A DNA stretch of 64,000 bases, from contig JAACJP010000046.1 in the NCBI GenBank assembly GCA_013368375.1, positions 1 to 64,000 on the forward strand, in the 5' to 3' direction. Source of the stretch: Tricholomella constricta. Taxonomy: Eukaryota; Basidiomycota; Agaricomycetes; Agaricales; Lyophyllaceae. Positions 34,707 to 46,636 of the stretch are shown here, piece by piece. The translations under genes were made by a program, and so were the position numbers. The notes beneath the pieces were generated by a model that saw nothing but the letters and a program-made list of their open reading frames with translations, made no database searches and was not told where the DNA came from. The first letter of the stretch is position 1. Every line of letters begins with the position of its first letter.

Positions 34707-37399
34707 TTACTGTAACTCAGCCGGAAGTGCGTCGTACCTAAATAAGTGTTGAGGACAACTGGTCCTAAAGGATACATTGAACACTTACGTGGGGCAAAGC
34801 TCCTTCCACTGCTCAGTCGGGCGAACGATCCTGCCGAGGTCCGCAGGGTCTGAAAGCATGACAGTAGCAAGACCGGCTTGCAAGTGCCAGAAGATATGGC
34901 AATGGAACATCCATGGTCCTGGAGGAACAATGCATAAGAATTGTCGTCACAACAGGAAGCAAGCCAGTTACCGAAGTTGTCGGTCCTGAAGCGAATGGTG
35001 GTGCCAGACCCACCGACTCCAGCAACCTGGATCATTCCAGAAGTTAAAGCAGAATTTACGATAGGTTAAGGAACCTTACATCACGACGAATAGGATTGAC
35101 GGTGTTGGTGACGTTAGAGGTCATGGATTTGATGACCCAGAAGTTGTTCTAGAATCTGATCAGTACATGGGTGAACAAGGCTAACGCAGAACTTACGCCG
35201 TGCAAATGGAAGGCTGGAGGAATTTCGATAAAAGGTGCGGTAAAGAACAAAAGAAAGGACACTTACGATGGGCATCATCATCGTCACTGAGAAAGGTGTT
35301 AGTGATCGCGGTTCATAGAATAGACGAAACTTCGCACGTCGGAGGGAAGATAATTTGAATAGTCTTGTCGGCGGGAAGAATGAAGGTGTTTTCGGTCTCA
35401 TTGAACGAGGCAGCCGTAGTTGCTCCTGCGAGAACTTTCGAAAGGGTTGGGACTTTCGGTGGGAGGTAAGAGATGCCGTTGACATTCCAGATAGCCTTTC
35501 CAGCAGTCTGAAGGCCAATGTCAATGAAAAAAATCTCCATAACGCAACATAAAACATACCACGACGAGGTCGAGCGTAATGTTGACATCGGGTTCCGGAG
35601 GCTAGAAGCAACGGTCAATTTATCGACTCCAGTTTTAATCAGAGACCGTACAGCAATGTTGAACAGAGGCTAAAAATCAATCAGTATTGGGTTCAAAGCA
35701 ACTGCTGGATGAACACATACACGAAGGTCAGCTTCGAGGAGGGACACGCCGTCTGCAGGACCAAGGGTCATAGGCGTCGTAGGCTCAGCATCAGGAGCTC
35801 CTCGGTAGCGCAAGATGGCTCTGGAAAGGGTTGCATTTTCTAGCAAGAACGTCGATGATGGTCAGAACAAAGGATCAAAAGGGTGACGGGAGAAAGCTTA
35901 CGGTGAAGATTGCGCGAAGGCAAGCCACCGACGAATGGTGCGTTGATCCAATAGTTAGCAACAGGTTGGTTAGCGGTGAGCTATGAGAAGTTATCGATCG
36001 CGATACACATAACGCAGTCTGTGTCACTTACCACGACAGAGTAACGTTGCCCTGCAAGCATTTCAAGAACATCGACCGTGTGGGGCTGAGTCGCAACGCC
36101 ATCAGCCTCAATGACCGCTAATGTTAGTGTTAGTCATCTGCCCCCATGAGGGATGGCGTCGAATGCCTTACTCAAGGAGTGCTTGTCAATGGACATAGTG
36201 AAAACGTTTCGGGCCGACTGATTGATGATCCGAAGTCGGTAGCGCTTGCCAGATACCACGTGCGTAACCGAGAAGGGAACGGCAGGTCCGCCTTGGAAAC
36301 GTCCAGCGCCGTTGACTGTGCCGGAATCAGAGACAGGAACGATTCCCGTAGCCTCGTATCCTGCAAGCAACGGGAGGGTAGAGTTCTGCCACCAATCGCC
36401 TAGAGTTACCCCCCCGGTACATCAGTATATGAAGTGACAAAAAGACGTGCGCCGCTTGCTTACCGACTTGAATGATCTAACAACACCATTAGTCAAATCA
36501 TTGGTACATCGAAGAACATTGGCATACCGTAGACTCGTCATCGACGTCGTAGAAATGTCGCAAGGGGTCCTTGGGGTCTAAACCATGGTCAATCAATAAT
36601 GGAAATAAGTCCGCAGTGCGTTTCTAACCATAGATAATCAGCGGCCCACGGAGTCCCTGCAAGTAATGTCAATATAGCATAAAGCATTTTTCAGTCCAAA
36701 TGAAGGCCGTACATCCACATATTGAACGCTTAATTGACTGATGAAAACGAAGTGTAAGAAAAAGATGAAAGGAAGCCAAATTCAGAGCATGCACCTGTGG
36801 TACCAGAAAGTTCCCGTCTGGGAACCCAGTGGAAGCGTATAGGTATAGCTGCCACCCGGAGCAATGGGGCACGCAGTAACAAAGGGCGTTCCCTCGTCGA
36901 AGGCATCCGCAGAGCTGACAAAGACACCATCAAAGTCCTGAGAGAAGGGGTTAGAGATTGGACGTCCTGTGGGGGCCTTGTACACTTACCATGGAGGTAC
37001 TACGACGCATGGTAGGGTCGGTCTTGGACGGATGGTGAATGTTTGGAGACTTCCGTCAGGTGAATGAACTTACGAGTTTATTGTTGACTGTCACCCGCAG
37101 AGTTTGTCCTTTGGTCGCAAAGATCGGAGGGCCAGGGTATCTTAAATGATGGTCAATTGAGGATACACTCTCGTCGAATGTCATACTTACGTTCCGTTTG
37201 CGACGATGGTGCCTACGAGGACAGGATAAGTCGCGAAAGAGGACATGAATGGCGAAATCTTACTCCTAAGGAAGCCATCTGGAGCCAAGTCCTTGTTGAC
37301 GATGTCAAGAGTGACCGACTTGACGTTGCTCTCAATGGCGAGACCAAGCGCAGGGCTCAAGAGAGCCGAAACAGCTGTGGATGCGAGGAAGAAATGCAT
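34707..37399 (-). CDS. Secreted laccase-like multicopper oxidase lacking trinuclear-site ligands
   Basis: Around fifteen exons from ATG 37399 to TAA 34707 rebuild a full fungal laccase. It has a signal peptide (MHFFLASTAVSALLSPALGLA), APDGFLRSTIVANGTYPGPP, LTDPTMRRSTSM, FVTACPIAPGGSYTY, QTGTFWYHS, VQYVDGLRGPL, three cupredoxin domains and the usual end CPTYDALPAELQ. The type-1 copper motifs are intact: HPFHLHG is split over 20-nt and 17-nt exons (35267..35286, 35197..35213), and HCHIFWHLQAGL lies at 34884 onward. In motif 1, however, the invariant HWHG is DFDG (36926..36937), and in motif 2 the second His of HSH is Gln (CAA at 36734..36736). Three of the eight histidines binding the type-2/type-3 cluster are therefore gone. 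Oxygen reduction should be abolished while the type-1 site may survive. Clean splicing and no stop argue against simple decay. Confidence 0.88.
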
Positions 37400-40300
37400 G
37401 ATTGAGCACTTGAGGACTTCAAGTCTAAATTTTGCCCCCTTTTATACCTTCAGGTCAATCTTCTCGAAGCAGGGGGAAAAATATACAGAGGCATTTTTCC
37501 CCAATGCTACAGCACGTGAAAAGCACAGAATTGAGGCATAAAGCAGATATCCACAGTTAGATACGAAGTCGTCGTGGGTACAGAAACTAAGGCATCGTTT
37601 CGGATTGGACAACAGTGAACGCTCTTGGGCCACACAACGAGATTGTTCTGATCGTGGCAAGGAGAAGCTGGATAGAGTTCGACTGAGAGGAGACGAGAGA
37701 CGGCGCCCAAAGCCAAGGATGGAAAGGCCGACCAGTAAAGTCGTCGACAGCTTTCAGCGGCGCCCGAAGAATGTTATTTGGCCACACAGATAATATTAGC
37801 CAGTGGATTCGTGGAAACAAGGACGACCAAAGAATGTTGCCTCATTGGAGGAGGTCAATTTAATTGAAAGCGTTGTACGAACGTTTGCCGCGCGGTACCG
37901 ACGCGCGAAGTGAGGAAGGATTCGCGTTGCACATGGCATATTGAAACGCTGCACGGCGTGTGAGTTGCGGTATTTATCGACTGGGTAGCTCGGGGGAAAA
38001 GCGTCTCATCACGTGTGGATTTACCATGTCGCCTTCCAATCAGCATTACAGGTATTCATCATCCAAGTCAAAAACCGAACGCACCTTCACACTTCGTGGA
38101 GTGTCATCGTTGTCGACCAGCGTCCAGTGCCTTCTAAAATAGCCTTACAGACACCAACGATGGCAGAGATTGACGGGAGCAAAAAGATGCTGCTGATCTA
38201 CCAGAACACTGGTAAAGCGATCCCTCAAGGTCGTGCGTTTAGGCAAGGCCTACACATAGGATAGAGACCTAAAAGATCCAAGAATAATCCATACGGTACC
38301 ACGACTGGAAGAGATGGTACTGCGAAGTCGCCGCGGGATGTGGAAGGCATGAAGCGACTGAAGTAATCCAGATCTCGATGGGAAACGCCAACCTCGTTGG
38401 GCCTTTGAACGGCAAAAAGATCCAAATATCTATACTTCCGAAGGTGGCTTGATAGAGTGAAGAGATTGAAGTAGCAGAGAAGGGGGGAAATAGAGATAAC
38501 GACTGTCACCGGTTATATGTACCCGTGCCACAAAAATCCAGATCCAGGTATTCACGATTGTCGAGGTCAAGCGACAACCCAAGCCCAACGCCAAGAACGG
38601 GGTGATGTCTGTTTGGGACACATGCGTCAAGCATACAGACACCATTAGAGACAAATACGGCGCAATTCCTCCTTTCGGACTGCCGCCACACACAAGCGTG
38701 GATGTCATAGATAACCTGGTCGTTTTGAAATTCTCTGCCGGGATGCTTTAGAAATATTTTAACAAATCATTGAATACGCACCCGACAGTTAGGGGGTCGG
38801 ATTCCATGCCTTTAGGAGATGGTATCTGAGGTGAAAGAGTCGGATTCGGACCAGTTCACACACGACGGGGCTTTGATTGTCCAATCTTTCGTGGACGATT
38901 TGAGACAGGGGACAGAGTAAGAGTAACAGAGCTACAGTGATGGATCCGTGCACAAATGTTTGCAAGCTGTACTTGTACAACGAGGCCAGTCCAATTTTTA
39001 TGTTTCAACTACCGCGCAGACCGCTCACAGCATGTATCTGAGAGGCAAATATTCATAGTGGCGCTCTCGTCTGGGATACTGATGATTCCATACATGGCGA
39101 GCTATCTTCACAGCAGGCAGCACGTGGGGCTGGAGCACAGCCCAGGAGAGCTAAGTATAACATGAGGAAAAAGAAGAAATGGGATTGGTGTGTGTGTGGC
39201 TTATTCGGCATGATTTGGCTTTGGAATAACAGAGTACCCATTCTCACTCCATCTTACCCACAGCGCCATCTCGGAGAAGAGTTGCTGACATGAACCACGT
39301 CGGGATTTTCATTCCGGGTTCTCCTTCCAGTTCCATATTCTCCCACCAACCTCAGCATCGTATCAACCAATACATCAAGGACGGGGCACGAATAATCTGC
39401 AAGATCGATTGTCTCCGCAGTACGAGGCGCAATATTCAACATGAGCTAGAGAGGACACGGGTGAGCAGATGAGGAGTGGTTAGCCATTGTAGACTTCACT
39501 TTATCATCGGGCGGCCCTGAGTCCGTAGTCCTTGTCGTTGACTCGGAAAGGACACTTAAATTTTTCTTTCAAAAAACAGAAATGAGGTTTTAGTAGTTGT
39601 AATTCAAATTATGAGATCACGAGTAAGCCTCTGTGCTAGAGTCTTCCTCATGGACATGAATTCTTTGTAAAACTCCCGGTGATGTCAGAGATGGTTAGCC
39701 TGGCTCACACGCGTGGAGACCTGCACCTAACCACTCCGTGAGGAGTAATGGACAAGAAAAGGTGTCTCCGCGGTTATCCTGCGTAGTCTGGGAAATATTG
39801 TAGATCTGGAGCAAACGCGAGGGAACCTATTGCTTTATAGCTATCCAGTCGGCATGGCATCAAAGCAGATTGGGGAAAACTCACCTTGAACGCGTGGGTC
39901 TGAGATGCTCGTCAATGATACTCGTCGCGGCGGATGCAACAGTGTCATTTTGTCACTCAACCTCAACAGGAGAAAAATGATTATCATGAAAGTTCGTGAT
40001 GCTGATTACTTTCCGACACGTCTGCAAAAAAATGCGTGCATCATCGAATAATTTGACGACGCATATTTCTGTGTGAAAAGGAAGTACCGATCGAGGAACA
40101 CCTCATGCCATGTATCAATCCAGTCTTTGCATCGGTGCGAGCACACACTACAAAAGTAGAAATCAATCTTGAGCTAATAATAGAAAGTGTTTAGGCGTGG
40201 GGCTTACCATGTTGGCCTGCTGCGGTTATAGCAGACATTCGTGAGTTATTTCTTGGAGCGTATCTGTAGACACGAAAAGGAAGTACCGCGTATTTGTTAG

Positions 40301-40468
40301 CGGTGCCTGCAAGGCTTCGTCGGGGGGCCGAACAGTCGAGGGTCCATCAGGGGCATAGGGATCGCAAACTGGCACATATCCCAAGTTGGCGATATCGAAT
40401 TGATGACGTGTGACGAAAATGTGTCCAGAAGTTACGAAAGAAAATATTGGAATCGGGTAGAATAAACG
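37400..40468. other. Long stretch without a recognisable gene
   Basis: Only small ORFs occur. The best is a + strand frame near 38545-38750 reading VEVKRQPKPNAKNG then DTIRDKYGAIPPFGLPPHTS, which looks protein-like but has no identifiable start, splice frame or family. A second possible exon, MAEIDGSKKMLLIYQNTG at about 38160, ends at a GTAAAG donor. A 14-15 bp direct repeat (GAAAAGGAAGTACCG) occurs at about 40076 and 40276. No terminal repeats, target duplications or transposase motifs were seen. This may be decayed sequence, regulatory DNA or genes with very short exons. Confidence 0.35.
37439..37446 (-). promoter_or_regulatory. TATA box of the laccase-like gene
   Basis: TATAAAAG on the minus strand, 40 bp before the ATG at 37399. 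Its presence supports an expressed, regulated gene rather than a dead copy. Confidence 0.5.
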
Positions 40469-40925
40469 CTAGATACTCTGACGATGCTTTGACTTTGTTG
40501 AAGGCTTTTTTGAAGGACCCCAAGCTCGATTTTCCTCATCTAACATTTCGGCCTGTTGAGTAGATGAGACTGTCTTTCGATGCTCAAGATCAACATAAAA
40601 CATACCATAGACACTGGGCGTCTGGGTTGTGCAAGGTTGCTGCGAGGTACCAAGTGTAGAGTCTGACCAGACAATTAGTGAGGCCGTTTATCGTGAGAGC
40701 ATGTATCACCTACAGACGAAGCATTCGACAAGGCCCTAGACAGTCGTATGTGAATTGGAGCAACTGGTGTATTCATCTCCTCTGAATCATGGCTCTACAT
40801 TGTGGGCGTGCTTAGTCCGAGGATATTAAACTCGCAAGCATGGAACACCAACACACCTTGAATTTCTTGAATTTGAACTTCGCGTAATTGATAAGTCTAT
40901 CAGGGAAATTTCGGGCTGGAACCAT
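40469..40925 (-). CDS. Possible small gene, unknown protein
   Basis: A tentative four-exon model starts at ATG 40925 (MVPARNFPDRLINYAKFKFK). It uses donors GTGTGT, GTAGGT and GTATGT with TAG/CAG acceptors, and ends at 40469 after MAEMLDEENRAWGPSKKPST. It would code about 95 polar, basic residues. I recognise no family. The support is only that three consecutive introns have good signals and keep a frame; alternative donors are available at two of them. Confidence 0.25.
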
Positions 40926-41747
40926 GTTTCCGTGGGATGACTGAATCGTTTAGGGGCAAACTATTCCGAGGGGGGCAGGTTGCGAAGAGTTCAAGCCATG
41001 CAGGGTGTACGTGTTTTTAATACGGACGATGCCTCATGCGCACGGTCCAGACGGAGACATCGGACTGACAGCACAATTAGCAGCGACCGTGCAGCTGGTT
41101 GGGGAGAAGAATCTTAGTTGGTTTAAGCGTTTTTGCCCAGGCCCCAGGCACAATATTATCCTCGACGCAGAGCCACGTGCGGCGCACGGGCCACAAACCG
41201 CTGCCAGATCTTGAGCTGTAACTTGCTGGGAACCGCGACTGCAATGAAAGACTTCACGATGGGGGCTGGGCAACTGTGTTCCTAGCAGGAAAACAATAGA
41301 AAGGCTGCGTGAAAACACAAAGTCTGGCATCGCGAAGTGCCAGGCCTAAAGCGAAGGGCGACAAAAGATGTATGAAGTTCCACTATATAAGGGGAATACA
41401 ACATAACTTAAACGAAGCCGTCGCTTCCAAATAACTGTGAGAGGCGAAGCGACGCTTCAAAAATTAGCGACGTTCTCAAAAGCAAATCCATTCTGTGTTG
41501 CCGCCCATTGTTGATGGAATATCATTGATGGCTTTCGGTCCAAACATCCATCAACAATACTTCCTCACCGCTCACAGCGAGCTACATCTCCCCGAACTCT
41601 GTTGTTTTCTCGTCATTCACCTTCATGGTCTTGCTCTAAGGACTCTATTGCTCTGAATAGCTCTGCTGTCTTTGATTTATATATCCCATCTTTCGGTTGT
41701 CCACGAAATCGCCACGTTTCAGCACTTAGAGCTCAGTTGCCTTCTCC
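40926..41747. other. Intergenic, promoter of the SH3 scaffold gene
   Basis: Divergent spacer. A TATATAAG sequence near 41384 lies 360 bp before the ATG, followed by a pyrimidine-rich leader (about 41560-41745). No coding signal. Confidence 0.4.
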
Positions 41748-44700
41748 ATGCAGGTTGCAGTCGATACCAGAAGGCCTGGCCGCCAGGATACCTACGATTT
41801 GCGGGAGCAAATTCAGCAGGATGATCACAGTCATCTTCATGCACACGCGGATGCGGCCTCAGCGACGTATACGGATGATGAAGAAACGTCGGTCATGGAG
41901 GATGATTCAGACGGTGAAGACCCTGAGGATTATATCGACGACGATGGCTCTTCATCTCTTTCGATTCCCAACGAATCCATTGACTTCGACCTAGTGTATT
42001 CTCTACACAGCTTCGCTGCTACTGTGGAGGGACAGGCCAATGTCGTGAAGGGTGACAGCTTGTTTTTGATGGACGACAGCAATAGCTACTGGTGGCTTGT
42101 TCGTGTACTCAAGACTCAAGAAGTTGGCTATATACCCGCGGAGAACATTGAGACTCCATTTGAGCGCCTGGCAAGGCTCAACAAGCACCGCAACGTTGAT
42201 GTGAGTACGCTCATGCCGTTGGCCTAGACTGATATTGACGGGCGCTCTGTCAGCTTGCTTCCGCAACTCAAGCAGAACTGAACGAAAACCTCCACGCCTC
42301 TCAGGACCGCCTCCGTAACAACCTTAGCTCGCGTGCCGGCTCAAACCAGACCCCATCGCCTCTCCCACGTGGCGGTTCCCGAGCCCAAAGTAGGAACGTC
42401 CATTTCCAAGCATCCTTCCCTGTTCATCGATATCTACCTGCGATATGGAAAGAGGATGAAGAGGAAGGAGCTGATTCTGAGTGGGACGATGAAGAGTATG
42501 AAGGGGAGGATACGGAGTTGGCGGACGAGCTTATGGTCCAGTCGAGAGCTGAAGAAGGCGGGCCTGCTGGGATGGAGCCAGACGACGGAATGGACTGGGA
42601 GGATGGAGCAGTTGAGGAGATACAGGCACGGCAGCTCCAGGCGCAGGCGCCTAATCCACCCACCGCATTACAAGCCGGAGCCGCTCGTGATCAGCAGCAG
42701 CAGCAGGAACAGGCCATTCAGCAGCAGCGAGAACTTGCTGCACAGCAGCAACAGCAGCAAGCGCAGCTCGCCCAGGCTCAGACGTTACGCACATCCAGTT
42801 CTCGGGAAAGGCTCCAGGATGCTCAGAGGACCATCGATCCTTTGGAGGCCACAGAGACGCGCAAGCTCACCGTCACGCCCACCATAGCTCGCAGTGAGGA
42901 AGCGCAACCATATTTGCCGAGTGCTATCATGGAGAAGCAGCAGGAGAGAATACGAGATGAGGAGATGATGGAGGATTCGAGGAAAAGGGCGAAAGGGAAG
43001 GAAAAGATGGCGGCCCCCGTCAGCTCTGCGAGCCTCTCCAAGCCGAATTCGGGTGGGAAACTGCGCAAGGAACGAGATTTCGATGAGGACAGTACAAAGG
43101 ACAAGAAGAAGAAAAGTGTGTTTGGTGGACTTTTCGGAAGGAAAAAGGATAAAAAAGACAAGAACGCGTCCATTGGATCTCTGGAGAGCGGGGACCTCGT
43201 TGGCCGCATATCAGAAGACTCCACCCGATCTGGTCACCGGCCGTCCACTGTGGAATCTGTTGTCTCACCCACAACGGCGACGGCCATGCAGCAGCAGCAG
43301 CAGCAACAGCAGTCAATCACCATTCGCGCGTCTTCCGATAGCAAACGAAGCGATCAGCAACAGCAGCCCCATACTCCCGAACGACCACCGGTGTCTCAGC
43401 ATGCCTCTCAACTCCGCCAGCGCGACCAGCAGCAGCAAGCACTCTACCAGCAGCAGTACCTCAACCGATCGCCCTCCTCACCCCCAGAAGCTCAGCCGTC
43501 CTATGGCATGCAATCAGCGCCGGTTGTTATGCCCAATGGCCCCAGTTCTTACCACAGCCCTCCTGGATCCGCTTCCACAGGCCTCGGGCCTCCCGTCAGC
43601 AAACCACGCCCAGGCTCGCTCATCCTTACGCAATCTATCATGGACGGCGGGGGCCCAGGTGTGCCCGAGCTCAGCGTCATCCGCGTCTTTGCGGGTAAAA
43701 ATCTGCAGACCGAGGCAACGTTCAAGACTGTCCTGCTCAATTCTTCGACTACATCATCGGAGCTTATTCGCCAGGCGACCCAGCGGTTCAGGTTGTCGAT
43801 TGGGGACGAGGAGAGCGAGTACTATTTAACGGTCAAACAGGTGGAAGGCGGTGCGTCGGCCGTCCTGCGACCCGAAGAGAAGCCGCTGGTCGTGTTCGAA
43901 CACCTTGTCGTTGAGGCAATGGAGATGCCGAAGGTGAAACGGAGCAGCGTTGGGAGTATCAGCTCCGTCGCCAGTAACCTATCCATGCATCCGGCGATCA
44001 AGAAGCTTCCAATGAACGACTTTACGGACGATTCGGCCGTCAAATTCTACCTCAACAGGAAAGGAGATGATATGGAGAGTGTCGTGGGTCACGGCGACGA
44101 GGCGGACGAGACCTTGATCGCGGACTCGTCGTTTGGAGATCTAGAGTCTCCAGCCCGATCACAGTACCTCACCGTGTCCACTAATCACAACGTTACTCCG
44201 GAGCGCTTCACCTCGCCGTCATTTAGGTTTACGTTGCAGCTCGTCATATATCCCGATGATCTCCCAGACGATATGATTTTCCATCCTTTGACGGAGGCGA
44301 TTGTTTTCAAAGACACCTTGCGCGAGGCCGATGCAGCGATGTCACCTACTGTCTCGCCTGCAATGCGTCGAAAGGTCTTCGTGTTCCCTAAGAATGCCAC
44401 GGTTGCGGAGGTTATCGAGATTGGCCTCGAGCGATTCGGCATTTCGGAGGGGGTGGTCGACGGCGGGGATGAGATTGAGGATAAATCGACGAAGCGTAGG
44501 AGCTCGACGCGGGTCCGGTATGGGTTGGTCGTTGACGGTGGTTCTCATGGTCATGGTGGGTCTTTGTTTTAATTATTCATGATCACTAAGAACTGACATC
44601 GATATAGAGCGAGAGCTGGCACCATCGAGTAGGGTTATCGATGCATTCCCCAGGCCCCCCACATTCAAAGCTGCGGATCGCCCGACACCCACGAACAAGC

Positions 44701-45958
44701 GACGCTCAGTCGATTCCACCCTTGTCCTCGGCTCTCTCGATGACGTTAACCCCGACGACCCAGTCTTTATCCTTCGACGCGCTATCTCTTACCGCAACTC
44801 TACATATCGGCACCGTATGTCCGCTCCGTTGGACGAGCTCGCGCTGCATCAGCTGCACCGTGATTCTGCATCGAGTGCCAGTTTATCTGACCCCGCTGCT
44901 AGCCCGTCATCACACGAGCATAAGCCTTCCCGTCAAGAAATCATCGCCCGCCAGCGTGAGGCCACTCGCGCAAATCAGCGTGCCATCCTGTCAGCACAGA
45001 CCAATTCTGTTCGTGGAATGGACGTTTTGCTTCCTGGGAACGCGATGCTTCGGAGCTCGCGCTACGACGTCAACGACCGGATGCGGTATTCCTACGTCGA
45101 CACGGACGGTGAAACGTACGACATCAGCGACATCGTCGAAGAAGAGCTCCGCGAGAACAATCATGCCAACAGGAACGATTTGTTGGAGGGTGTTCTTGGG
45201 CGAAAGGACGTTGTTGGAGAAAAGCTCAATCGGGTTTTGAGCAAAATTAAGAGCGGAAAATCAAAGGAGAGGGACCTTGTTTCTTTGTCCAGCATGGACT
45301 CTTCAAGACGCTCTCGTTCGATATCAGAGTATTCCCTCGATGATGCTACTATCGATCGTCGCCACGGCGCACGTTCATTGAGCCCTCCGGGGTCGGCTGG
45401 ATTGATATCGAAAACCCCCACCGATCTCTCGCAGACGCTGCCGAGAGCAGCGTCTGCCCCTGGCGCCCATGAAAGAACACGTTCAGGGACGACAACCCCG
45501 ACGGCAAAGCCTAGCGGCAGCGATCGCCGCCATCCCTCTATTGCTTCAGTCATGTCAGACTTGTCGGGTTACGCGACGCCCCCAACGCACAGCGGGGAGC
45601 TTTCCAACGACGAAAGCCCACGCTCGGGCGCTACACCAAAGCCTCAGCAGCCTCGGCTCGTCATTCCGAAGGACGACTTTGGCATCGCTCAAATGTTGAC
45701 GATAATCGAGTTCAGAGACGCAAAGCCTAAGGTTCCTCTTCCCCCACTTCATCCAGTGGATGAGCTGCTCTTCGGCCGGCCGATGGAATTACAAACTCTG
45801 CATCCCCATGTCAGAGATATCTATGCCCCTACATTCAAGCAGCTACAGGAGATGGACAAGGTATTTTTCTGTCTCGTTTTACTCTCGTTCGTTGCTGACT
45901 ATGGTGATAGATTTTGGACGATTACTTGGGACAGGCATTAGCGGTGGCAAGCCACTGA
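41748..45958 (+). CDS. SH3-domain cell-polarity scaffold, Bud14/Tea4-like
   Basis: Four exons (41748..42200, 42254..44555, 44608..45860, 45911..45958) give 1351 residues. After an acidic N-terminus comes one SH3 domain (about residues 80-140): DLVYSLHSFAATVEGQA, KGDSLFLMDDSNSYWWLVRV, EVGYIPAENIETPFERLARL. This long signature is that of the fungal Bud14/Tea4 group, which binds protein phosphatase 1 and links microtubule ends to formins during polar growth. A Gln-rich middle with several CAG tracts and a Lys-rich segment (KDKKKKSVFGGLFGRKKDKKDK) follows. A ubiquitin-like or Ras-association-like fold may lie at about 620-710 (LSVIRVFAGKNLQTEATFKTV .. YYLTVKQVEGG). The last third is a conserved tail (VNDRMRYSYVDTDGETYDISDIVEEEL) ending in short exon text ILDDYLGQALAVASH. 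Intact; expected at growing hyphal tips. Confidence 0.8.
43288..43312 (+). repeat. CAG/CAA tract coding polyglutamine
   Basis: Eight consecutive Gln codons in the SH3 scaffold gene; further Gln runs lie at about 42690-42760 and 43425-43460. Confidence 0.85.
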
Positions 45959-46636
45959 TTATCTTTTTTTCTCTTAGCCGTGTACATACCTGCTTTCGAT
46001 CGAAAACCCACCGGAATGGGGTCTTATATCCAAAACAGTGGAACGCGGGCAGGATCCTGGGTCGCCACGCACGTACTCAAATCCTCCCCTGTGTTGTCAT
46101 GATGTTGGCGATCAACTCGAATCAATCCTTTACTGGCCTTCTTTATTCCCCTCGTCTGTAAAATCCGTGCACGTATATCTTATATTTAATCATCATATCG
46201 CATATTACACGACTTGGTGTAACGAAACGCCTCCCGCGGACAAGCAGTGACTCGCACGATGCATTCACCAAACGTGCGCGTCGAAATGGCCGTCCTTGTC
46301 TGAAAATACACGTTGGGTACACGCGCTTGTAATATCTTAGAGAACACGAGCTGAAGTGAGTCACTTTCCCTGACTCGTGGTCAACACAGATATTAACCAA
46401 GGGGTCACTTGACACGACGGTGGGCGGGCGAAGAACGGCGTGCATTCCCGAAAAGGAAAAGCGTCGGTCCCGACGTTCCTGGAAAAGCGCCCTTGGCGAA
46501 AACTTCAACCACAAACACGATGATGCAACGCGCCGACCGCGACTCGGCCCATTTGGAGCTCAATTCAAAACACGATGCTGGATATATATGATATAATGGG
46601 ATTCTTGCATCCAGGCCAAATCTCATCTCTCGAATC
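45959..46636. other. Intergenic, promoter of the ankyrin gene
   Basis: No coding signal. An AT-rich TATATATGATATAAT block lies near 46580-46596, about 45 bp before the ATG at 46637. Confidence 0.4.

Noticed and set aside
36938..36989. Mis-chosen splice site hiding a normal HWHG motif in the laccase-like gene
   Set aside because: No CAY-TGG-CAY-GGN string occurs in the intron or its neighbourhood in any frame; the donor GTAAGT and the CAG acceptor are both strong.
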